64,000 bases of DNA from Mucilaginibacter sp. 44-25. Lineage in GTDB: Bacteria > Bacteroidota > Bacteroidia > Sphingobacteriales > Sphingobacteriaceae. The DNA lies in NCBI GenBank assembly GCA_001898335.1, contig MKTS01000009.1, positions 620,001 through 684,000 of the forward strand, given 5' to 3'. Shown in pieces: positions 1 through 7,440 of the stretch; position 1 is the stretch's first letter; each line of letters begins with the position of its first letter. The translations under genes were made by a program, and so were the position numbers. The notes under the pieces are model-generated. The model was not told where the DNA came from, did no database searches, and saw only the letters and a list, made by a program, of their open reading frames with translations.

Positions 1-70
1 AAGAGATGCTCTGCGCCTTCAAACCGGCAGCCAAGCACATTAATAAAAACACAGCAACAGTCTTCTTCAT
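1..70 (-). CDS. secreted protein, N-terminal fragment (cut by window edge)
   Basis: Only the first 23 codons lie in the window. They start at an ATG at position 70 and read MKKTVAVFLLMCLAAGLKAQ, then continue off the left edge. This is a typical Bacteroidota signal peptide: two lysines, a hydrophobic core and an A-Q cleavage site. The start lies 8 bp after the stop codon of the DUF3857 gene, so the two are probably co-transcribed. DUF3857 proteins are often encoded in tandem pairs, so this could be a paralogue, but nothing of the mature protein can be seen. Confidence 0.7.
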   Translation of the reverse strand, partial: MKKTVAVFLLMCLAAGLKAQSIS

Positions 71-78
71 TTTCTATT

Positions 79-1968
79 TCATCCTTTTTTCAATACGATT
101 TGCTCGTTAAGCAGCTCAAACATCTTCTTATAAAAATCATGCAGGCCTTTATATTCGTCGCGGCTAAATCTGGCCTTGTTAAAGCTAATTACATAATTAC
201 TTACAATTTGGCCTTCCTGCTCCCCTACAATACGCCTGAATATAATGCTGTTATCTGCCATTGCAAGCGTAGTACGCTTAGGCAGCACATCAATTTTATA
301 TCCTTTTGGAACAGTGTACCTACCAATAAAAGTAAATTTATTCAAATAAACATAATCAATATCAGACAGGCGCTCTTCGCTCAAAAACGGGTTTTGGCCT
401 ATATTGGCGAGTACCGTTGGCTTAAAATAAATATAATCATCGTCTACATCAGCAAGTTTCATGGTAAAATCAAAGTGCTCGCTTAACGGCAATGTATCGG
501 TTTGCATGTTCGCCCTGGTATATTTACTTATAACAAGGCTGCTTTTGTCGCCCTTTATGCCATCAAGATATTTCTGGCTGCCCATTTCATCATACTGCAT
601 CAGCCTGTTAACCTTCTTGTAAAATGAACTGCTTATCTCTACGGTTCCACTCAGCTTGCCATCTGCCTGTAGTGCCGCACTCAGAACCGTAGTTTCTTCA
701 GACTGGTGATTACTGTTCAGTTTAATAATATCGCTAATTTTTGTTTCGGGGTTAATACTAAGCATATTTAAGCCCAAAAGCTCATAAGGTGTGCTGTTAT
801 ATGAGTTGTATTTTGATGTGGCATCAAGCACCAGGTTGCTTGTACTATCAACAGCTAATTGTACAACGGTTTTATTGAGCCTGGAATAACCGGGGTCGCC
901 TGCTTTAATTTCGCCATATTCCCGTTTACCAAATACAAGGAGCGACGGTTTGAAGCCTGTTTTTGCAAGCAGGTGGTACAAGATCAGGTTAATTTCAGTG
1001 GAGTTACCGGTTTTTTTCTGCCAGGCCTTTTTTATACCGTCACGCGTATACCACATGTCGTTTTTATTCCATAGCATATTGGTTTTAACCGTATTAAAAA
1101 GGTACTCGATCTTATCAAAATCGTTTTTTAATTTACCTGCTTTACCAATAATATCGGCTTCCCCGTCAATAGCTATATCCAGTTGTTTACCAAAATCCTC
1201 ATCTTCCATGAGTTTATTAGCTACCGTAGGCCATCGCCTGAAAGTAACTGCCGGGTAAAAAGCAATATATTGTATATTATCCTCAAGAGAGTGCATATAC
1301 AGTTCCAGCTTAAAGGCCGGGATATTTTTCATAGCCCAGGTATGCCGCCTGCCCTCCTTGGTGGTAACAATGGTATCCTTTTCAAATTGCCGGTTAACAT
1401 TTGCTACCGTATTAAAGCCATAACTGTTAAAGTCCCTGTCGTACTCACTGTACTGTGTCGGCAAATCGCTTTGAAAACTCCAGCTTGGGTAATTATTACC
1501 GTATCTTGTTTTCCATTTATACCGCAGTTCAATTACCGACCCCGGCTTAACATTGACGAAGGGGATAATATATTCTCTTGACTCTTTATCAATTTTTTGA
1601 GAATAGATCTGCTTGGCATCTATTACCGTTTTTTGCGGGGCACCCCCTACCAGGTTATAGGTAACAGCCTCAATATCCCTTATCATGCTTACATCGCTGT
1701 CTGAAGAATAAGGTAGCTTGATGTTAGCATAACTCAGGCCCTGCTCATTAAAAATTTTTATACGCCTGTGCCGCTCCATCGTGATACCTTTCCATTTGTC
1801 GTAGCTAACTTTCGCAACATCAAACAGGATCATAGCCGAGGCGTTTTTTTCGAAGCTACAATCGGTCATTTGCAATTCGGCAATATCCGCCTCGCCAAAT
1901 TTACCGACCTGGCCAAATGCGAAAATGGAGAAAATCGTGAGTAACAGGATAAAGGATAGGGCTTTCAA
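79..1968 (-). CDS. DUF3857 / transglutaminase-like secreted protein
   Basis: A 629-residue exported protein if read from the TTG at 1968, which gives MKALSFILLLTIFSIFAFGQ, a good signal peptide. An in-frame ATG at 2148 would add 60 residues that do not look like an export signal, so I prefer the TTG. The N-terminal half matches the DUF3857 pattern (NIKLPYSSDSDVSMIRDIEA, YIIPFVNVKPGSVIELRYKW). The middle resembles a transglutaminase core (KKTGNSTEINLILYHLLAKT), and the end resembles DUF3858. The usual catalytic Cys position in the core holds Ser/Thr, and the downstream His region (LNKTVVQLAVD) lacks His, so the fold is probably non-catalytic. Function is unknown; the family is envelope-associated. 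It precedes the partial secreted gene at the left edge by 8 bp. Confidence 0.8.
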   Translation of the reverse strand: MKALSFILLLTIFSIFAFGQVGKFGEADIAELQMTDCSFEKNASAMILFDVAKVSYDKWKGITMERHRRIKIFNEQGLSYANIKLPYSSDSDVSMIRDIEAVTYNLVGGAPQKTVIDAKQIYSQKIDKESREYIIPFVNVKPGSVIELRYKWKTRYGNNYPSWSFQSDLPTQYSEYDRDFNSYGFNTVANVNRQFEKDTIVTTKEGRRHTWAMKNIPAFKLELYMHSLEDNIQYIAFYPAVTFRRWPTVANKLMEDEDFGKQLDIAIDGEADIIGKAGKLKNDFDKIEYLFNTVKTNMLWNKNDMWYTRDGIKKAWQKKTGNSTEINLILYHLLAKTGFKPSLLVFGKREYGEIKAGDPGYSRLNKTVVQLAVDSTSNLVLDATSKYNSYNSTPYELLGLNMLSINPETKISDIIKLNSNHQSEETTVLSAALQADGKLSGTVEISSSFYKKVNRLMQYDEMGSQKYLDGIKGDKSSLVISKYTRANMQTDTLPLSEHFDFTMKLADVDDDYIYFKPTVLANIGQNPFLSEERLSDIDYVYLNKFTFIGRYTVPKGYKIDVLPKRTTLAMADNSIIFRRIVGEQEGQIVSNYVISFNKARFSRDEYKGLHDFYKKMFELLNEQIVLKKG

Positions 1969-2285
1969 AAGTTTAAATTTTAAGCTAATGTAATTAATTG
2001 CGGTTAAAATACCTTCAGCTCTCGATCCCCTTTCTGCTAAAACATACAATAACGCATTGCTAATGTGATAGTTGTATATAAAAACAGTCAGCATGCTGTA
2101 AATTGCAGCACCAATAAATACTTTTTGATGACCGTGAAATAAGGGCATACAAAAGCATTATTTATTGGAGCACAGCTTTTAATTTTTGTTAAAATACCAG
2201 CCGTATTGTAACATTTATGCAATTATTAGCGTCATTAGTTCAATATATTTTATTGGCCTGTAGTCAATGTGTATATTTGACACTA

Positions 2286-2476
2286 CCAGATTTCCCGGCC
2301 AGCTACGGAATATTTTTTGTAACCGGGCAGATGGATTACTCCTATAATTTTAGCCGAGAGGCTTTATATAAAGAGCTTGGGTAAACACATGTTATCTGAG
2401 GTTTAGTTGATCAACATTATTTGAGAGATGATGTTGTAGTGCGTTCCGGGGTGAGATACGGAACGCATTTTTTTTT
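2286..2476 (+). ncRNA. candidate small RNA, about 190 nt
   Basis: A plus-strand promoter-like box TATATTTG at 2272-2279, with a TTG at 2253-2255 as a possible -33 element, would start transcription near 2286. An 8-bp hairpin (2441-2448 with 2459-2466) followed by a T-run would end it near 2476. Both neighbours are on the minus strand, so the terminator serves no annotated gene. The -33 to -7 spacing (16 nt) is shorter than the usual 17-23. I recognise no known RNA family. The boundaries are inferred. Confidence 0.35.
2441..2476 (+). terminator. orphan plus-strand intrinsic terminator
   Basis: The stem gcgttccg (2441-2448) pairs with cggaacgc (2459-2466) across a 10-nt loop and is followed by a run of nine T from 2468. 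On the minus strand no T-run follows the stem, so it is directional and points away from any annotated gene. Confidence 0.6.
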
Positions 2477-2487
2477 GCATGTCCCTG

Positions 2488-3576
2488 TTACAAGCCTTGC
2501 TTTTTATACATGGCCATTACCAGCAAAACCATACGGTTGTAGGTTTCGAGGCCTTGTGGTTGGTTATTCGCTTTCAGGAAGTTATCGTAAAACACGCTGC
2601 TGATGGCGTTTAGCTGGGTTTGATACGAAAGCCAATAAGCCCTCTCGGCCTTAAGATCGGCAATTACCTGCGGCGAGAGGCGCTTTTTTAGTTCCTTAAA
2701 AGCAGTGGTATCGGTATAGCGTACGGTACGCAGAAACTCATTTACGGCCAGGTTATAGGCCGAGTAACGCAGCAGCCTGTCGGCAGCGGAGCGCGCTGCC
2801 AGGAAACCTACAAAGTTGGCCTCGTCTTCGGGCCCGTAACCCGTTTGGTGAGCCATTTCGTGGCAGGCAACAAAGGGGCGGTTGCATAAAGGCATCTGAT
2901 AATTCATCTGCGCTTCGCCGGTAAAGGGATTGTAATAGCCCGATGTACCGATATAATTGAGCAATGGGGTAAGCAGAGATGGCTTTATCCCGGGCCGATA
3001 AGTGTTAAACTCCGGCGAACGGTTGGCTAAAGCTATAACGGCTTTACGCGCGGTATGGTAAATGGTATCGTTAGTTTGGCGTATATCCGCAGCGTTTACA
3101 CGCCCGCGCGTGGCGTTAGCGCTATCAATAAGTACAGCGGTTACCTGTTTTAGCTCCGTAACACTGTAGCTGCTATCGGCCAGGTGTAGGCGCTCGGCTG
3201 CAGAGGGCCTGAAGTAGTTTAATCCCCAGAACAGGTAAAAAACAAGCATCCCAACTTCAACCCCTGCAATTATTTTAAGTACCAATAACCCCGCAGCCGC
3301 GAACTGTTTTTTAAACAGCTGCTTTACCAACCTGATGATGATAAAAAGCAGGTAGACGATCACCGCTATATACAATACATCGCCCACACTAAACGGGAAC
3401 AAATTGAAAAACGGGTGAAGTATATGGCAAACAACCGGGTATAACGCTTTGGCGTAATAACGCTCAACCGCATGGGGGTAGTCGGCAAAAAACAACACCA
3501 TGTAGTTAACTATAAACAGTACAAGTACCGTTATACCTGCTTTTACGTATGCCTGTTTGGTGAATTGCCGCGCCAT
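2488..3576 (-). CDS. DUF3810 family membrane protein, zinc-protease-like motif
   Basis: A 362-residue protein with about three N-terminal membrane helices (roughly residues 12-30, 66-86, 98-118) and a soluble C-terminal part. It contains HEMAH at 239-243, an HExxH zinc motif, followed by DEANFVGF with a Glu near 252 as a likely third ligand. Order and length match the DUF3810 family of Bacteroidota. The motif suggests a membrane-bound metallopeptidase, but no substrate is known. The ATG at 3576 directly precedes MARQFTKQAY and no better start is visible. It lies downstream of the DUF2911 gene but is separated from it by a terminator, so it is probably transcribed alone. Confidence 0.85.
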   Translation of the reverse strand: MARQFTKQAYVKAGITVLVLFIVNYMVLFFADYPHAVERYYAKALYPVVCHILHPFFNLFPFSVGDVLYIAVIVYLLFIIIRLVKQLFKKQFAAAGLLVLKIIAGVEVGMLVFYLFWGLNYFRPSAAERLHLADSSYSVTELKQVTAVLIDSANATRGRVNAADIRQTNDTIYHTARKAVIALANRSPEFNTYRPGIKPSLLTPLLNYIGTSGYYNPFTGEAQMNYQMPLCNRPFVACHEMAHQTGYGPEDEANFVGFLAARSAADRLLRYSAYNLAVNEFLRTVRYTDTTAFKELKKRLSPQVIADLKAERAYWLSYQTQLNAISSVFYDNFLKANNQPQGLETYNRMVLLVMAMYKKQGL

Positions 3577-3614
3577 ATTTGTAGGGTAAATATATTCGTG
3601 TTTTTGATGATAAC

Positions 3615-3639
3615 AAAAAACCCCGGTGATGCCGGGGTT
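3615..3639 (-). terminator. terminator of the DUF2911 gene
   Basis: On the minus strand the stem aaccccgg/ccggggtt (3619-3626 with 3632-3639, 5-nt loop) is followed by a run of T (A-run 3615-3620 on the plus strand). It lies about 20 bp after the DUF2911 stop codon. Confidence 0.8.
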
Positions 3640-3661
3640 ATCTTATTAAGCTAAGAAATAT

Positions 3662-4177
3662 TTATTTGATACGCACTGGTACCGAAAGTTTATCCCAGTT
3701 AAGCGAAAAGCCTTTGCCGTAAATTTTGTAAACCAAACGCTCGCTCATTGGCGCTTTAACAGGCTTTACCATAACGCGCAGGGCATCCTGGGCTTCGTCA
3801 TACTTATAGGCGCCCCATTGTTTAGCCACTTTGTTAAAAATAATGGTCCAGGTGGTGGCGGTAGGGATAGTAAACAGGCCGTAAGTTCCGGCAGGGAGCT
3901 TTTTACCTTCAACCATAATGTCTTTATCGGTAGTAAACACGGTAGCCTCGTTAGCGCCTGCACGCCAAACCTGGCCGTAAGGCACCAGGCCACCATAGAT
4001 ACTGCGGCCTTTTACAGCAGGGCTGCCATAATTAATAGTGATGGTTGCGCCGTTTACTTTTGCGCTTACGCTGTCGCGTGGGCTGGGTACGGGTTTATCC
4101 TGAGCAAAGGCGAATGCCGAAAACAGCATGGCAACTACACACAGGGTTGCCGCTCTAAATAAGTTTTTACTTTTCAT
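3662..4177 (-). CDS. DUF2911 family secreted protein
   Basis: A 171-residue exported protein starting at ATG 4177 (MKSKNLFRAATLCVVAMLFS, cleavage near AFA-Q). Longer in-frame starts up to 4279 add residues without an export signal and run through the promoter region, so I reject them. The body carries the DUF2911 hallmarks: an early SPRDSVSAKVNGATITINYG, then GRSIYGGLVPYGQVWRAGAN, and LPAGTYGLFTIP. This small beta-rich family is common in Bacteroidota and has no known biochemical role. A terminator follows directly, so the gene is monocistronic. Confidence 0.88.
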   Translation of the reverse strand: MKSKNLFRAATLCVVAMLFSAFAFAQDKPVPSPRDSVSAKVNGATITINYGSPAVKGRSIYGGLVPYGQVWRAGANEATVFTTDKDIMVEGKKLPAGTYGLFTIPTATTWTIIFNKVAKQWGAYKYDEAQDALRVMVKPVKAPMSERLVYKIYGKGFSLNWDKLSVPVRIK

Positions 4178-4348
4178 GTTGGTATAATAAGTTTTCGGGT
4201 AAAGATATGACTTAAAATCAATGCCGGTAAATTTATTCCATTTGCATTTAAGCACTATATTTTGGCACGAAACATGCACTGAAGTTTATGAATTCACATT
4301 GCAGTTAGGAATAGACCGAAAGGTTAAAACAATTGTTGTGAGTTTTTG

Positions 4349-4382
4349 CCCTTGGCGTGTAACTACGCGCCAGGGGTTTTTT
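4349..4382 (+). terminator. orphan plus-strand intrinsic terminator
   Basis: A 12-bp stem with two G-U pairs (4349-4360 with 4365-4376) and a 4-nt loop aact is followed by six T (4377-4382). No T-run follows on the minus strand. The gene to the left is on the minus strand, and the plus-strand gene to the right starts at 4432 with its own -7 box after this hairpin. The transcript it ends is therefore unassigned and would lie somewhere in 4180-4349. Confidence 0.6.
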
Positions 4383-4397
4383 GTTTACACGCCACCG

Positions 4398-4425
4398 TTT
4401 GTAATAAGGCAAGTAGCTATATTTG
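4398..4425 (+). promoter_or_regulatory. Bacteroidota-type promoter of the glycosyltransferase gene
   Basis: TTTG at 4398-4401 and TATATTTG at 4418-4425, with a 16-nt spacer. The -7 box ends 6 nt before the ATG at 4432, so the transcript should begin at or next to the start codon. Confidence 0.55.
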
Positions 4426-4431
4426 CACCAC

Positions 4432-6081
4432 ATGACGGATAAGCGCAGGCCTATTTATCTACTGCTTTTTGTGTTGGCATTGGTGGTTAACTTTGCCGGC
4501 ATCAACGCCGACTTTTTTGCTGACGACCCCGGCTTGTACGCCTCTATAGCCAAATTGATCGCCCAAAAGAACGACTGGCTGCAACTATACACTTACCAAA
4601 CCGACTGGCTGGATAAGCCCCACTTCCCTTTTTGGATGGCGGCGCTTTCTTTTAAACTATTTGGAGTGAGCGCATGGGCCTATCGGTTACCTGCCTTGTT
4701 TTTCTTTATGCTTGGGGTAGGTTATACCTGGCTTTTTGCCAGGCGGTTTTATACCAAAGAGATTGCCGCGTTAGCGGTGCTGATACTCATGACCGCCCAG
4801 CATATTATCATCTCTAATATTGATGTACGCGCCGAACCTTACCTCATGGCTTTGGTAATAGGCAGTATTTACCATATTGCCCGGTATAATACCAAGGGCA
4901 CCGCCAAACACCTTTTATTGGCCGCCCTGTTAACGGCATGCGCTATCATGACCAAAGGCATATTTGTAATAGTGGCTATCTACGGCGCGCTGCTGGGGCA
5001 AATGATAGCCCAAAAGAAATACCTTGAAGTGTTAAAGCCGAAATGGCTGCTTCTCTATCTGCTCACGCTGTTGTTTACGCTGCCCGAGTTTTATGCCCTG
5101 TACATACAGTTTGATCAGCATCCCGAAAAGGTGGTATTTGGGCGCACAGGTGTGAGCGGTGTACGCTGGTTTTTGTGGGACAGCCAGTTCGGGCGGTTTG
5201 TAAACAACGGCCCTATCAGGCAAAAAAAATCAGGCGATGTATTCTTTTTCGCACATACCATGATCTGGACGTTTATGCCATGGTGCCTGCTGTTTTACTA
5301 TGCCATATACAGCAACCTTAAAAACCTGGTACGCAAAATAAAACTGCCCGAACACTACACCCTTAGCGGCGGGTTACTGTTGCTGTTGCTATTCTCACTG
5401 TCGCGCTTCCAATTGCCGTTTTATACCAACATTATTTTTCCGCTTTTTGCGGTTATCACCGCAAACTATGCTATTGCACCGCTTGGTAAGGCCGCGGGTA
5501 AATATCGTACTATTGTTTTGGGCTTATTTATGGTAGCCTTACCACTGGTGATCATCGTTATCCATTTGCTGGCCGCGCCTGGGAGCAACTTCTTGTTCAT
5601 TACCGGCACACTCATATTCGGGATAACAGCCATATTGATCATCACCCGGTTAAAAGAACAAAGTTTACGTGTATTTATGCTGACGTGCTGCATGGCGCTA
5701 TTCGCCAACTTTTACATGAATACGGTATTTTTCCCCTTCCTGGCATCATACAACGCGCAAGTAACCGCTGCCCGTTATGCCAACAGCAATTTCAAGGGAA
5801 CAGATCTGTACAGTTTAAGATTATCTAATAACTCGTTCCAGTTTTACAGTAACAGGCCGGTACAATATATTTCTCTTGATGATTTTAAGCGATTTGTACC
5901 ACAGGGCCGGGCATTGTTCTATGCCAGCCAGGCATCGGTTGATTATTTGAGGCAGCAGGGAGCGGCCTTTAAAATAGTGCAGACCTTTACTGATTATCCG
6001 CAGGAAAACATCCTCCCTAAATTTATCAATGCCAAAACAAGGGAGCAGGTGTTATCCAAAGCCTATCTCATCAGTAAATAA
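4432..6081 (+). CDS. ArnT/PMT-type glycosyltransferase (GT-C fold)
   Basis: A 549-residue polytopic membrane protein. After a first helix the loop reads ADFFADDPGLYASIAK, the acidic first periplasmic loop typical of ArnT and protein mannosyltransferase families, which use polyprenyl-phosphate sugars. WLDKPHFPFWMAALSFKLFG and VSAWAYRLPALFF continue the family pattern. About 10-12 hydrophobic segments follow, then a soluble C-terminal tail of about 100 residues. It probably moves a sugar onto a lipid, glycan or protein on the outer face of the inner membrane; the acceptor is unknown. I chose ATG 4432 over TTG 4423 because the TTG lies inside the -7 box. Its stop abuts the stop of the next gene on the other strand. 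Confidence 0.8.
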   Translation: MTDKRRPIYLLLFVLALVVNFAGINADFFADDPGLYASIAKLIAQKNDWLQLYTYQTDWLDKPHFPFWMAALSFKLFGVSAWAYRLPALFFFMLGVGYTWLFARRFYTKEIAALAVLILMTAQHIIISNIDVRAEPYLMALVIGSIYHIARYNTKGTAKHLLLAALLTACAIMTKGIFVIVAIYGALLGQMIAQKKYLEVLKPKWLLLYLLTLLFTLPEFYALYIQFDQHPEKVVFGRTGVSGVRWFLWDSQFGRFVNNGPIRQKKSGDVFFFAHTMIWTFMPWCLLFYYAIYSNLKNLVRKIKLPEHYTLSGGLLLLLLFSLSRFQLPFYTNIIFPLFAVITANYAIAPLGKAAGKYRTIVLGLFMVALPLVIIVIHLLAAPGSNFLFITGTLIFGITAILIITRLKEQSLRVFMLTCCMALFANFYMNTVFFPFLASYNAQVTAARYANSNFKGTDLYSLRLSNNSFQFYSNRPVQYISLDDFKRFVPQGRALFYASQASVDYLRQQGAAFKIVQTFTDYPQENILPKFINAKTREQVLSKAYLISK

Positions 6082-6276
6082 TTAGTTTTCTTCCTTTATT
6101 TCTTCCCAATAAACGGTACCGTGGTAAAGGCCATTCTTAACGGCCACCTGCTCTTTAATTTTTTCCAGTTCGGCTTGTATTTGGTCCTTATCGAGATCTT
6201 TATTCAAGGAAGTATAGAAAATTACATACCCAGTCCGGCTGTTTATGAATTTGTAATGTTTATCACCAGTATTCAT
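6082..6276 (-). CDS. small conserved-type hypothetical protein, 64 aa
   Basis: A 64-residue soluble, charged protein (MNTGDKHYKFINSRTGYVIF then a Lys/Glu-rich helix). It has no signal peptide or membrane segment. The gene converges on the glycosyltransferase with zero bases between the stop codons, an arrangement that favours a real gene over a shadow. It resembles small uncharacterised proteins of Sphingobacteriaceae, but I cannot name a family. Confidence 0.55.
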   Translation of the reverse strand: MNTGDKHYKFINSRTGYVIFYTSLNKDLDKDQIQAELEKIKEQVAVKNGLYHGTVYWEEIKEEN

Positions 6277-6456
6277 AACGAAATTGCCCTTTTATTAATA
6301 ACTCCTATTTAAGCTATTTAGTTTGTAATGAGCCATTTTTACCGCATTTGCAAGGTGGTGCTATGCAGCCTTGCACATTTTATTATTTTATTAACCTGTA
6401 GTTGATGTTTTGATATAATTAAACCCTTATCTTAGAACATAAAACAACAAGTAATT

Positions 6457-6819
6457 ATGAAAAGAAAGATCTTTACTACTGCTTTATTATGTTGCACAGT
6501 AGTGTTTTGCATGGCAGCCGCCATTTTTGCTGAACTTAACGGAAGATGGAAGGGTACCATTGCCACGCCAGATGGCAACTCTATTGATGTTTCGTACAAT
6601 TTTAAGGTGGATGGCGATAAGCTTACCGGTAGTGCTGTTTCGCCAATGGGCGAGGTGGCGCTGGATAACGGCAAGATAAAAGGTGACGAGTTTACCTTTA
6701 GCGTAAACGTATCTGGCACCGATTACCCGCACAAAGGCAAGGCCTACCCTGATTCATGCGCTATGGATATTGATTTTGGTGGCAGCAGCTCGCATTTTGT
6801 GATCAAACGCGCCCAATAA
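6457..6819 (+). CDS. small secreted beta-rich protein
   Basis: A 120-residue exported protein: signal peptide MKRKIFTTALLCCTVVFCMA with cleavage near IFA-E, then a repetitive beta pattern (LNGRWKGTIATPDGNSIDVS, YNFKVDGDKLTGSAVSPMGE, IKGDEFTFSVNVSG). This is the lipocalin- or avidin-like barrel pattern seen in many small Bacteroidota extracytoplasmic proteins. No ligand can be named. It has its own promoter-like region (TTATCTTAG near 6427) and a terminator at 6843-6869, so it is monocistronic. Confidence 0.75.
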   Translation: MKRKIFTTALLCCTVVFCMAAAIFAELNGRWKGTIATPDGNSIDVSYNFKVDGDKLTGSAVSPMGEVALDNGKIKGDEFTFSVNVSGTDYPHKGKAYPDSCAMDIDFGGSSSHFVIKRAQ

Positions 6820-6842
6820 CCTCTTACCATATTATAATGTTA

Positions 6843-6869
6843 AAGCCCTGCCAACCCGGCGGGGCTTTT
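6843..6869 (+). terminator. terminator of the small secreted protein gene
   Basis: The stem aagccctgcc/ggcggggctt (6843-6852 with 6858-6867, one G-U pair, loop aaccc) ends in T residues. It lies 23 bp after the stop at 6819. Confidence 0.7.
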
Positions 6870-6926
6870 GTGCGTAATGTATGTAGCAAAAGCACATTTT
6901 TGTGCCATAATGTAGCCATTAAACTT

Positions 6927-6934
6927 TATCTTTG
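6927..6934 (+). promoter_or_regulatory. -7 promoter box of the metal-uptake cluster
   Basis: TATCTTTG lies 5 nt before the ATG at 6940 and predicts a leaderless or nearly leaderless transcript for the first gene of the cluster. Confidence 0.5.
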
Positions 6935-6939
6935 CGCCC

Positions 6940-7311
6940 ATGTTGCAACGCATAACCGCTTACTTATTGATTGTAGCACTGGTATCGGCCAATTTCTCGC
7001 GTTTTTTCATTTACGCGGGTTTTGAGCTGAACCGTAATTACATCGCGGCTAAGCTGTGCGAAAACCGTAACAAACCTCAGCTCCATTGTAACGGCAAATG
7101 CTATTTCATGAAGAAATTAAAGCAAGCCGAAGAAAACAAGAGCACAGAGGAACGCCAGGCTCAAAAGAACCTTTTCCAGGAAGCCTTCTACAATCAGGCC
7201 GAAAGGGTTACTTTTTACACGGTGCTGTTATCGGTTACACCCGTACCCAACTACCGCATTGCTCTGCCGCAGCAGATCCAAGATATCTATCAGCCGCCCC
7301 GGCTCGCATAA
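6940..7311 (+). CDS. Cys-motif small membrane or secreted protein of a TonB/PepSY cluster
   Basis: A 123-residue protein with an N-terminal hydrophobic helix (MLQRITAYLLIVALVSANFS) that may be a signal anchor. It then reads YIAAKLCENRNKPQLHCNGK and CYFMKKLKQAEENK: three Cys in a C-x8-C-x3-C arrangement, followed by a charged helix. Small proteins with this HCNGKCYFMKKL motif sit beside TonB receptors in Bacteroidota. Thiol-mediated metal or haem binding is a reasonable inference but unproven. It precedes the TonB receptor gene by 129 bp and probably starts the cluster. Confidence 0.65.
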   Translation: MLQRITAYLLIVALVSANFSRFFIYAGFELNRNYIAAKLCENRNKPQLHCNGKCYFMKKLKQAEENKSTEERQAQKNLFQEAFYNQAERVTFYTVLLSVTPVPNYRIALPQQIQDIYQPPRLA

Positions 7312-7440
7312 AAAAGTCCAGATCATTTTTCAGGTTACAGTTTTTACACACCCCTAAATCGGAGTGTGCTTACGTGCATTTGCAGGTAACTGTATTTTTC
7401 TATCTGATGCCTGTTCGCGCAGGCTATCTAACACTTTTTT

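Larger units (their letters stand above)
1969..2487. other. intergenic region between two minus-strand genes
   Basis: About 520 bp without a convincing protein gene. It holds a plus-strand Bacteroidota-type -7 box (TATATTTG, 2272-2279) and a strong plus-strand terminator (2441-2476), described separately as a candidate small RNA. The part from 1969 to 2148 is open in frame with the DUF3857 gene but does not look like coding sequence. Confidence 0.5.

Noticed and set aside
2149-2487. Short plus-strand frame at 2421-2603 as a gene
   Set aside because: It runs through the terminator hairpin and into the DUF3810 gene on the other strand, and its translation has no coherent pattern.
6457-6732. 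Two minus-strand frames opposite the small secreted protein
   Set aside because: They mirror a gene with a signal peptide, promoter and terminator and show no domain.
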